From CAYVLI01 sp964452105 [NCBI: uncultured Nitrospinota bacterium] (GTDB lineage: Bacteria > JAUXIQ01), in the NCBI GenBank assembly GCA_964452105.1, contig CAYVLI010000228.1:1-5001 (forward strand): a stretch of DNA of 5,001 bases, in the 5' to 3' direction. The position numbers and the translations under genes were made by a program. Under the pieces are notes generated by a model that worked only from the letters and a program-made list of their open reading frames with translations, made no database searches and had not been told where the DNA came from. Positions 1-5,001 of this stretch are shown in pieces; position 1 is the first letter of the stretch, and every line of letters starts with the position of its first letter.

Positions 1-52
1 GAGGCGCTTCCTTTCAGGGGGTTCACGGATAAAGCAGATGGAGGTTTTCTGA

Positions 53-565
53 ATGTTGTATGAGAACGTGTTCATTCTTAGACCGGACTTGAGTCAGGAA
101 CAGATAGATCAGACCATCGAACGGATCGAAGATATAATCAAGAGGGGAGGAAGCGAAGTCAGCAACCTGGAGCGTTGGGGGAAAAAACGCCTCGCCTACA
201 AGGTCGATAAAGAGCGGTATGGTTATTACGTGCTGATGCATTTCGATAGCAAGCCGGATTTGGTGAAGGAACTGGAGCGGAATTACGGCCATTTCGATGA
301 AGTGATAAAATACATTACCATCGCCATAAAGAAGGGTGAACCTATCAGAATCGAAATGGAGGCCGAGGAGTTTGTGGAAGAGGAAAAAGCTCCTCGTGAA
401 GAGACCGTTGAAAAAACGGAGAAGGTAGAAGAGGTGGCGAAGGTAGAAGAAACGACGAAGGCAGAAGAGGTGGAGAAGGTAGAAGAGATGGAGAAGGTAG
501 AAGGGGAGGCGAAAGGTGAGGCCGAAGGGAATGAAGAAGCGGCCTTACAAGAGGAGGAGAATTGA
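53..565 (+). CDS. rpsF: 30S ribosomal protein S6 with long acidic C-terminal tail
   Basis: S6 binds 16S rRNA as a heterodimer with S18 on the platform of the 30S subunit. Residues 1 to about 97 form the whole S6 domain: it opens MLYENVFILRPDLS, has the central W-G-K-(K/R)-x-L-A-Y segment, and closes with YITIAIKKGEP at 87-97. The ATG at 53 is favoured by GGAGG at 40-44, eight bases upstream, and by the normal S6 N-terminus. The family is usually about 95 residues, but this protein has 170. Residues 98-170 are almost all Glu, Lys, Ala and Val, with five hexapeptide repeats at 123-152, and are probably disordered or helical. The tail stays in frame to the stop, and its last Glu codons supply the ssb ribosome-binding site, so a frameshift artefact is unlikely. 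The gene overlaps ssb by one base, and rpsR lies downstream. Identity of the core is near certain. The role of the tail is unknown. Confidence 0.97.
   Translation: MLYENVFILRPDLSQEQIDQTIERIEDIIKRGGSEVSNLERWGKKRLAYKVDKERYGYYVLMHFDSKPDLVKELERNYGHFDEVIKYITIAIKKGEPIRIEMEAEEFVEEEKAPREETVEKTEKVEEVAKVEETTKAEEVEKVEEMEKVEGEAKGEAEGNEEAALQEEEN
419..508 (+). repeat. Five tandem 18-bp repeats encoding the hexapeptide [EAT]K[VA]E[EG]x
   Basis: Five consecutive in-frame 18-base units lie at 419-436, 437-454, 455-472, 473-490 and 491-508, close to the consensus GAGAAGGTAGAAGAGGTG. They encode EKVEEV, AKVEET, TKAEEV, EKVEEM and EKVEGE. A degenerate sixth unit (AKGEAE) follows at 509-526. The copies differ at only a few bases each, which suggests growth by slippage or unequal exchange inside the S6 tail. 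Copy number may vary between strains, and each gain or loss would keep the frame. Confidence 0.9.
552..557 (+). promoter_or_regulatory. Ribosome-binding site of ssb, embedded in the rpsF stop region
   Basis: AGGAGG lies seven bases before the ATG at 565. The same bases encode the final Glu codons of S6. The rpsF stop TGA (563-565) shares its last A with that ATG, giving a TGATG overlap typical of termination-reinitiation coupling. This spacing favours ATG 565 over the in-frame TTG at 562. Confidence 0.85.
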
Positions 566-957
566 TGGTTGGGTACAACAAGGTAATCTTGATGGGGAAT
601 TTGACGCGAGACCCCGAGCTCAGATATATACCCAACGGAACTGCAGTGGCTACCCTCCGACTTGCCGTAAATAACAGGTATCGCCAGGGTGACGAATGGA
701 AGGACGACGTCTGTTTCGTGGACATCACAGTATGGGGAAAGCAGGCCGAAAATTGCAACGAATATCTGTCTAAGGGAAGCGGCGTGCTGGTTGAGGGCAG
801 GTTGAGCTACCGGACGTGGGAGAGCGAAGAGGGCCAGACCAGAAGCAAGCACGAGGTAGTGGCAAACACCGTAAGGTTCCTCCCCAAGGGAAAGGGTCTG
901 GAATCGCAAGAAGAAAGCTCGTCCCGAGATTCGGGTGGGGGAGACGTACCCTTCTAA
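565..957 (+). CDS. ssb: Single-stranded DNA-binding protein
   Basis: SSB coats single-stranded DNA at replication forks and recruits replication and repair partners. The 130-residue product opens with an OB fold at about residues 5-108. It shows the family landmarks NKVILMGNLTRDPELRY near the start, then FVDITVWGKQAENC, YLSKGSGVLVEGRLSYRTW, and a KHEVVANTVRFL strand. A short Ser/Gly linker leads to the end GGGDVPF. The terminal Pro-Phe needed for partner docking is present, but only one acidic residue lies directly before it, whereas many SSBs have two or three. At 130 residues it is on the short side because the linker is short. ATG 565 is chosen over TTG 562 because of the AGGAGG spacing. 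Placement between rpsF and rpsR is the classic arrangement and suggests co-expression with the S6/S18 pair. Confidence 0.97.
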   Translation: MVGYNKVILMGNLTRDPELRYIPNGTAVATLRLAVNNRYRQGDEWKDDVCFVDITVWGKQAENCNEYLSKGSGVLVEGRLSYRTWESEEGQTRSKHEVVANTVRFLPKGKGLESQEESSSRDSGGGDVPF

Positions 958-1074
958 GGTGGACTGGAAAAAGTTTTAAAAGCCTGCCTGACCGAGAGGG
1001 GCCATTTGTGAAATTTACTATATTTTTAAGCGGTGAGCTTTTTTAAATCAGATGCCGCAGAGACTGGGAGCCAG
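958..1074 (+). other. ssb-rpsR spacer with an AT-rich block
   Basis: This 117-base spacer has a mixed first half and an AT-rich stretch at about 1007-1030 that includes TATATT at 1019-1024. No good -35 element sits at the right distance, so no promoter is called. An in-frame GTG at 1033 would extend S18 by 14 residues, but it lacks a ribosome-binding site and the added residues do not resemble S18. I see no clear terminator hairpin. Confidence 0.5.
1066..1070 (+). promoter_or_regulatory. Modest ribosome-binding site of rpsR
   Basis: GGGAG lies four bases before the ATG at 1075. The spacing is short, but no better site exists for the alternative GTG at 1033. Together with the usual S18 N-terminus, it supports the ATG. 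Confidence 0.5.
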
Positions 1075-1314
1075 ATGAGAAGGTATAAGAAGAGAAGAAG
1101 GTTTCAACGCAGGAAAATTTGCAGGTTCTGCGCAGAAAAAGTGGAACATATCGATTATAAAGACCTGAAACAGCTTCGTGCGCTGGTTACAGAGAGGGGC
1201 AAGATAATACCCGCCAGGATATCCGGTAACTGTGCCAAGCACCAGCGACAATTGACGAGGGCGATCAAGAGGGCCCGCAACATTGCTCTCATGCCTTACA
1301 CGATTGAGAGATAG
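1075..1314 (+). CDS. rpsR: 30S ribosomal protein S18, zinc-type
   Basis: S18 pairs with S6 on the platform of the small ribosomal subunit. The 79-residue product has the basic N-terminus ([16 protein letters not shown]), the [20 protein letters not shown] segment, and the diagnostic [18 protein letters not shown] motif near the end. Cys16 and Cys19 form a CxxC pair, and Cys53 with His56 forms CxxH, so all four possible zinc ligands are kept. This marks the C+ form of S18, unlike the Bacillus-type form that has lost these ligands. The start at 1075 gives the normal family length; a longer GTG start at 1033 is rejected. S18 and S6 encoded on either side of ssb fits balanced production of the heterodimer. 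Confidence 0.97.
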   Translation: MRRYKKRRRFQRRKICRFCAEKVEHIDYKDLKQLRALVTERGKIIPARISGNCAKHQRQLTRAIKRARNIALMPYTIER

Positions 1315-1582
1315 CTAACCTTTCCTCGTGCCGGTCCATTTTTTATAGTAACTACAGTTCCACGGGGCAGAAAACCGTAATCCAGCCACGGCTTGAATTC
1401 AGCCAGGGGAGGATGGAGCCGTTATTCAGCGCAATTCCATCATCTTAGCTCGGCCTAACAAGCAAGCCTGGAAATTTGTTGAGCGCAGAGGCGTATAAAC
1501 GAGCACACGAAGGGCCGGGATGTGCATCTACCGGGCGCCCCCCCGCAGGCATAGCATATTTCATGTCCCGGGAAGAGAAAGG
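1315..1582 (+). other. Long spacer between rpsR and the DUF2232 gene, no gene recognised
   Basis: No coding region or RNA gene is recognised in these 268 bases. A run of six T at 1339-1344 has no adequate hairpin before it, so it is not a convincing terminator. TATAGT at 1344-1349 resembles a -10 box, but no -35 lies at suitable spacing. ACGGCT (1388-1393) can pair with AGCCGT (1417-1422) over a loop of about 23 bases, and CCGT (1376-1379) could pair with the same ACGG instead. A leader or processing site for the next gene is possible but unproven. Confidence 0.4.
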
Positions 1583-2539
1583 GTGAACAAAAAGTCGGCC
1601 ATCAGGTCTTTTTCAGGAATAGCAGTACTCACGGTTCTTTCCTCGCTGCTATTATTAGCCGCTTCAATATTGCCTCCGCTGGGGATACTGTTCTACTTTT
1701 TCCTGAAGTCGCCCTTGCTCCTCATCACCCTCGGTAACGGGTTCAAAATAGGCCTGTTGGCCTTCGGCTTGATCGCAGCTCTGGTGGTGCCCCTTTCCCA
1801 TTGGGATTATAATCTACCTTACCTGATAGAATACGGCCTGGTAGCGATAATCATGGCTCAGGCGTTGCGGTATAAGGTCTCTTTCAATAAAATAATCATA
1901 TTATGCGCTATGGTTTCGGGCTCGATTGCCCTGATATACCTGGCCATAAACCCCCCTCTCGAGGCGGACAGTCTCGCCGAGGTGCCTTCCAGGCTCATCG
2001 CTCAAATGAGGGAGGATATGGGGCGATTGGCTTCCCAGGGAGGGATGGACCCCCGTCAGCTCAGGGGCATGGGACAATTCACGGTAGTAATTGAAGCAAT
2101 TTTATCCAGAGCTTTCCCGGCATTGATACTGTCAGGGGCCGCTATGGGGGCCTTGCTGAATTATCTTGCAGCAAAAAAGATTAGCAGAGGTTTCGCCGGA
2201 CTCGGTTCTCTAAACCCCCGCACCCTTTCCACCTGGTCTGCGCCTGAATATTGCGTCTGGTTTTTTATACTGGGAGGGCTGATGACTATAATCCCTCTGA
2301 GCTACACCAGGACGGTCGGCCTGAACGTAATGGTGGTAATATTATTTATATATTTCCTTCAGGGTCTGGCCATAACGAGCTTTTTCTTTCAGAAATGGGA
2401 ATTGTCGCAACTGTTCAGGATTCCCATATACGTTTTCGTTTTTTTCAATGTTTTCCTGTCCTTGTTATTGGCCTGCGTGGGATTGTTCGATTTGTGGGGG
2501 GACTTCAGGAAACTGCGTAAAGCCCGGGAAGACGTTTGA
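1583..2539 (+). CDS. DUF2232 (YybS-like) polytopic membrane protein, function unknown
   Basis: Function is unknown; the call rests on position, length and topology. The product has 318 residues and about nine hydrophobic segments, near residues 11-30, 33-51, 55-72, 79-95, 103-122, 176-197, 224-240, 247-269 and 282-303. A hydrophilic segment with charged helical character (about 124-172) separates the fifth and sixth. Features resembling the YybS/DUF2232 family are a Pro-containing, Trp-rich stretch before the seventh helix (WSAPEYCVW, 218-226) and a C-terminal GLFDLWGDFRK (300-310). The GTG at 1583 is chosen because GGGAAGAG at 1570-1577 precedes it by five bases and the product then matches family length. 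An ATG at 1520 would add 21 unlikely residues rich in Arg and Pro. The rpsR-to-rplI location is the usual place for this family. The c-di-AMP phosphodiesterase gene that normally follows is missing. Confidence 0.85.
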   Translation: MNKKSAIRSFSGIAVLTVLSSLLLLAASILPPLGILFYFFLKSPLLLITLGNGFKIGLLAFGLIAALVVPLSHWDYNLPYLIEYGLVAIIMAQALRYKVSFNKIIILCAMVSGSIALIYLAINPPLEADSLAEVPSRLIAQMREDMGRLASQGGMDPRQLRGMGQFTVVIEAILSRAFPALILSGAAMGALLNYLAAKKISRGFAGLGSLNPRTLSTWSAPEYCVWFFILGGLMTIIPLSYTRTVGLNVMVVILFIYFLQGLAITSFFFQKWELSQLFRIPIYVFVFFNVFLSLLLACVGLFDLWGDFRKLRKAREDV

Positions 2540-2575
2540 TATTTAATTCCTGGATTATGATAGCGGTATCTGACG

Positions 2576-2608
2576 ATGAAATTGACTTTTTTCCAATGGA
2601 GCCTATGA
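2576..2608 (+). other. Possible 10-codon upstream ORF before rplI
   Basis: An ATG at 2576 opens MKLTFFQWSL and stops at TGA 2606-2608, one base before the rplI ATG at 2610. The rplI ribosome-binding site TGGAG (2597-2601) lies inside it. A second minimal frame, ATG-AAA-TGA at 2605-2613, overlaps the rplI start. The 10-codon frame has no good ribosome-binding site of its own, so it may be chance. Confidence 0.2.
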
Positions 2609-2609
2609 A

Positions 2610-3056
2610 ATGAAAGTGATCCTGAAGGAAGACGTCACCGATCTCGGTGAAGCGGGGCAGGTGCTCGACGTATCCAATGGCTACGGGAGGAATTATCTCA
2701 TTCCCAGAGGGATGGCGGCGGCGGCAACGCCTCAAAACATCAAGGCCCTGGAGCAGGACAAGAGCCTGATTCGCAAGAGAGAAGAGAAACATCTCGGAGA
2801 AGCGGCTGAGCTGGCCGGGAAGCTCGAAGGCGTGGTATGCGCTTTCCCCGTTAAGGCCGGGGAAGGCGACAAGCTCTTCGGTTCTATAACCAACGCCGAC
2901 ATATCCGACAAATTGAAACAGAATGGCATAGAGTTGGATCGCAAAAAGATACACCTGGAGCACCCCATCAAGAGCATCGGCGTCTTCACGGTGCCGGTGA
3001 AGCTGCACCCCGAAGTCACGGTGGAGCTAAAGGTGGAAGTAGTCAAGGAAGAGTAG
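2610..3056 (+). CDS. rplI: 50S ribosomal protein L9
   Basis: L9 binds 23S rRNA near the base of the L1 stalk and reaches across neighbouring ribosomes, helping reading-frame maintenance. The product has 148 residues, the standard length. The N-terminal rRNA-binding domain starts MKVILKEDVTDLGEAG and carries the L9 signature at about 14-41, including DVSNGYGRNYLIPRG. A long charged connecting helix runs over about 42-75. The C-terminal domain follows, with KLFGSITNADI and a closing run of beta-strand-like residues (HPEVTVELKVEVV). TGGAG at 2597-2601, eight bases before the ATG, supports the start. It follows the DUF2232 gene after 70 bases and precedes dnaB. No odd residues are evident. Confidence 0.97.
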   Translation: MKVILKEDVTDLGEAGQVLDVSNGYGRNYLIPRGMAAAATPQNIKALEQDKSLIRKREEKHLGEAAELAGKLEGVVCAFPVKAGEGDKLFGSITNADISDKLKQNGIELDRKKIHLEHPIKSIGVFTVPVKLHPEVTVELKVEVVKEE

Positions 3057-3126
3057 AGATAATTCTCCAATTGTGCCTGTTCACTATCTTGATGACTCAG
3101 GAAATAAATCCGATTCCTTTTGTTAG

Positions 3127-3135
3127 AGGAGGTGA
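3127..3135 (+). promoter_or_regulatory. Strong ribosome-binding site fixing the dnaB TTG start
   Basis: AGGAGGTGA is an extended match to the 3' end of 16S rRNA. It ends five bases before the TTG at 3141, and the GGAGG core is eight bases away. A TTG at 3120 lies upstream of this site and has no ribosome-binding site itself, so the shorter start is preferred. Confidence 0.88.
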
Positions 3136-3140
3136 AACCC

Positions 3141-4478
3141 TTGTCCCCCGGTGAGGTCTCCATCGATAAGCTGATACCGCAAAACGTCGAGGCGGAACAG
3201 TTTGTACTGGGTTCTATACTTCTGGAGAACGATGCATTACTGAAGACGCTCGAAATACTCGATATGAGCTGTTTCTACAGAGAGTCTCACCGCAAAGTTT
3301 ACGCTGCCATGCTGGAGCTGTTCGACAGAAACGAACCCATAGACCTGCTCACTCTCACCGAGCGCCTCAAGAAGAACAATCATCTCGAGGAGATAGGAGG
3401 GGCATCTTATCTCGCCACCCTCCTGAACATGGTACCCACGGCCGCAAACGCCCGCCATCATGCAAGAATAGTGCGTGAAAAAGCCGTGCTGCGCAAGCTA
3501 ATCAATGTGGCCACTGGAATAGTATCCCAGGGATACGAAGCCACTCAGGACGTCGATGAACTGCTCGATCTGGCGGAACAGAAGATTTTCGAGATAGCCG
3601 AGAACCGCATCAAGGAAAGCTTCTATCCGATGAACCAGCTGCTCAAGGAGAGTTTCAAGACCATCGAACTTCTCTTCGAACGAAAGGAGCTGGTTACAGG
3701 GATACCGACTGGCTACAAGGAGTTCGACGAGATGACTTCGGGATTGCAGCCTTCAGATCTGGTTATAGTTGCAGGACGCCCAAGCATGGGCAAAACCGCC
3801 TTCGCCCTTAACGTTGTTCAATATGCCGCGATAAAAAATAAATATCCCATAGCTGTATTCAGTCTTGAAATGTCCCGCCAACAGGTTGCTCTGCGATTAC
3901 TATGTTCAGAAGCGATGGTGGATTCTTCTCGGCTCCGCTCGGGATACCTGGATAAAACTGACTGGCCCAAACTCACCCGGGCCGCCGGGACTCTCTCGGA
4001 AGCCCCTATCTTCATCGACGACACCCCGGGCATATCCGCCCTGGAAATTCGAGCCAAGGCTCGCAGGCTGCAGAAGGAGCGAAGCCTGGCGCTTATAGTG
4101 GTCGATTATTTGCAGTTGATGCGCGGGCGAAGCAATGCAGATAACAGACAACAGGAGATCGCTGAAATCACGCGTTCCCTTAAAGGCCTGGCCAGAGAGC
4201 TCAACGTACCGGTGATGGCCCTCTCACAGCTCAGCAGGGCCGTGGAGCAGAGGCATGACGGGCGTCCCCAGCTATCCGACCTCCGGGAGTCGGGCGCTAT
4301 AGAGCAGGATGCTGATTTGGTAACGTTTATTTACAGGCCAGAGCTTTATGGTAAAGAAGATATGCAAGGTCAGGCAGAGATTATTATCGGCAAACAGAGG
4401 AACGGCCCCATCGGCACGGTAAAGTTGACTTTTCTTAAGCAATATGCAAAGTTTGAGAATTTTTCTTCGAGAGAATAG
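3141..4478 (+). CDS. dnaB: Replicative DNA helicase DnaB
   Basis: This is the hexameric 5'-3' helicase that unwinds DNA ahead of the replisome (named dnaC in Bacillus subtilis). From TTG 3141 the product has 445 residues, a normal family length. The N-terminal helical domain, which contacts primase, begins at PQNVEAEQFVLGSILLEN and runs to about residue 112. A linker follows, then the RecA-like motor domain from about 170. Visible motor motifs are Walker A GRPSMGKT (212-219), Walker B LIVVDYLQL ending near 326 with Asp322, ALSQLSR (360-366), SDLRESGAIEQDAD (379-392), and GKQRNGP (417-423) with Lys418 and Arg420 in the arginine-finger region. All expected catalytic residues are present and there is no intein. 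alr begins five bases after the stop, so the two genes are probably co-transcribed. No helicase-loader gene is in the window. Confidence 0.97.
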   Translation: MSPGEVSIDKLIPQNVEAEQFVLGSILLENDALLKTLEILDMSCFYRESHRKVYAAMLELFDRNEPIDLLTLTERLKKNNHLEEIGGASYLATLLNMVPTAANARHHARIVREKAVLRKLINVATGIVSQGYEATQDVDELLDLAEQKIFEIAENRIKESFYPMNQLLKESFKTIELLFERKELVTGIPTGYKEFDEMTSGLQPSDLVIVAGRPSMGKTAFALNVVQYAAIKNKYPIAVFSLEMSRQQVALRLLCSEAMVDSSRLRSGYLDKTDWPKLTRAAGTLSEAPIFIDDTPGISALEIRAKARRLQKERSLALIVVDYLQLMRGRSNADNRQQEIAEITRSLKGLARELNVPVMALSQLSRAVEQRHDGRPQLSDLRESGAIEQDADLVTFIYRPELYGKEDMQGQAEIIIGKQRNGPIGTVKLTFLKQYAKFENFSSRE

Positions 4479-4483
4479 ATGAT

Positions 4484-5001
4484 ATGAACGATTCAAATCT
4501 TAAATATTATCCCGCTTACCTTGAAATAGATTTGCAGGCATTGATTCATAACTTACACCAGATAAGATCCAGTCTCTCAGAAGGCGTAAAGATTCTGGCG
4601 GTGGTCAAGGCCGATGCCTACGGACACGGCGCGGTACCCGTTGCTGAAACCCTCGCCGCTGAAGGCGTTGAAATGTTGGGCGTGGTGCTGGTCTCCGAGG
4701 GAGTGGAGCTTCGCAACGCCGGGATTACCACAGGTATTTTGGTGCTGGGGGGGATTACCGTCGAGCAGGTGGATTCTGTAGTGGAGAACGACCTTGTCCA
4801 GGTGGTTTTCTCGGCGGAGATAGCCGGTGCTATCTCGCAGAGAGCGAAGGCCGCAGGGCGAAATGCCGGAGTGCACGTAAAGGTTGATACCGGCATGGGC
4901 CGGTTGGGCATCAAGCCCGAGCAACTGGTGTCCTTTCTCGATGCGCTGAAGAAGATGGATAACATAGAAGTGCAGGGTCTGCTGACGCATCTGGCTTACG
5001 C
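4484..5001 (+). CDS. alr: Alanine racemase, N-terminal part, runs off the window
   Basis: The enzyme interconverts L- and D-alanine with pyridoxal phosphate, supplying D-alanine for peptidoglycan. The window holds 172 codons, under half of a usual length of about 370-390. The PLP signature AVVKADAYGHG has the Schiff-base lysine at Lys42. KVDTGMGRLG at 133-142 supplies Lys133 and Arg140, whose spacing matches Lys129 and Arg136 of the Geobacillus enzyme. The visible part reads as the N-terminal TIM barrel; the C-terminal domain with the second catalytic Tyr is outside. The ATG at 4484 starts five bases after the dnaB stop, with a weak GAGAGAA site at 4469-4475, suggesting coupling to dnaB. Another PLP-barrel amino-acid racemase is possible, since specificity cannot be read from this half. 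Confidence 0.93.
   Translation, partial: MNDSNLKYYPAYLEIDLQALIHNLHQIRSSLSEGVKILAVVKADAYGHGAVPVAETLAAEGVEMLGVVLVSEGVELRNAGITTGILVLGGITVEQVDSVVENDLVQVVFSAEIAGAISQRAKAAGRNAGVHVKVDTGMGRLGIKPEQLVSFLDALKKMDNIEVQGLLTHLAY

Noticed and set aside
1-52. C-terminal end of an upstream gene
   Set aside because: All three forward frames stay open up to 32, 52 or 63, and the short peptides match no family I recognise, so no gene can be assigned.
283-909. Long - strand open frames opposite rpsF and ssb (283-909 and 345-758)
   Set aside because: They arise because the Glu/Lys-rich repeat region lacks stop triplets on the opposite strand. The products are low-complexity Ser/Pro/Phe sequence, and the + strand genes are certain.
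1006-1024. Promoter before rpsR: TTGTGA (1006-1011) and TATATT (1019-1024)
   Set aside because: The two hexamers are only seven bases apart, far too close to work as a -35/-10 pair.
1033-1074. Upstream GTG start for rpsR adding 14 residues
   Set aside because: No ribosome-binding site precedes it and the added residues do not resemble S18. ATG 1075 gives the normal length.
1286-1344. Rho-independent terminator after rpsR
   Set aside because: CTCTCA/TGAGAG (1286-1291 with 1305-1310) forms a weak AT-mixed hairpin, but the T run is about 29 bases further on and no hairpin directly precedes it.
1520-1582. ATG 1520 as the start of the DUF2232 gene
   Set aside because: It adds 21 residues rich in Arg and Pro ahead of the first helix, atypical for the family. 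GTG 1583 gives family length with a nearby purine-rich site.
2536-2561. Promoter before rplI: TTGATA (2536-2541) and TATGAT (2556-2561)
   Set aside because: Both hexamers are good matches, but the spacer is only 14 bases, too short for a normal housekeeping promoter.

Overview
The window looks like a slice of a bacterial core chromosome, most likely a Gram-positive anaerobe of the Clostridia. The evidence is the gene order rpsF-ssb-rpsR-DUF2232 (YybS-type)-rplI-dnaB, purine-rich Shine-Dalgarno sites (one close to a full anti-SD match before dnaB), TTG and GTG starts, and a zinc-type S18. Base composition looks mid-range by eye. A Syntrophomonas-like lineage is possible, but that is a guess from protein character and no marker fixes it.

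All seven genes lie on the + strand, and no gene is supported on the - strand. Bases 1-52 are a leader or the tail of an unseen gene. Bases 53-957 hold rpsF and ssb, translationally coupled by a TGATG overlap. A 117-base spacer leads to rpsR (1075-1314). A 268-base spacer with no recognised gene leads to a nine-helix DUF2232 membrane protein (1583-2539). rplI follows (2610-3056), then dnaB (3141-4478), then the first 172 codons of an alanine racemase gene that runs off the right edge.

The genes combine translation (S6, S18, L9), DNA replication (SSB, DnaB helicase) and cell-wall precursor supply (D-alanine). S6 and S18 bind as a heterodimer on the 30S platform. SSB and DnaB both act at the replication fork. 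This is a well-known growth-linked cluster.

Three things differ from the textbook layout. S6 carries an acidic tail of about 73 residues built partly on an 18-base tandem repeat. The c-di-AMP phosphodiesterase gene (gdpP/yybT) usually found between the DUF2232 gene and rplI is absent. alr follows dnaB directly. I see no mobile element, CRISPR array, tRNA, rRNA, riboswitch or convincing intrinsic terminator, and no clearly novel multi-gene system.
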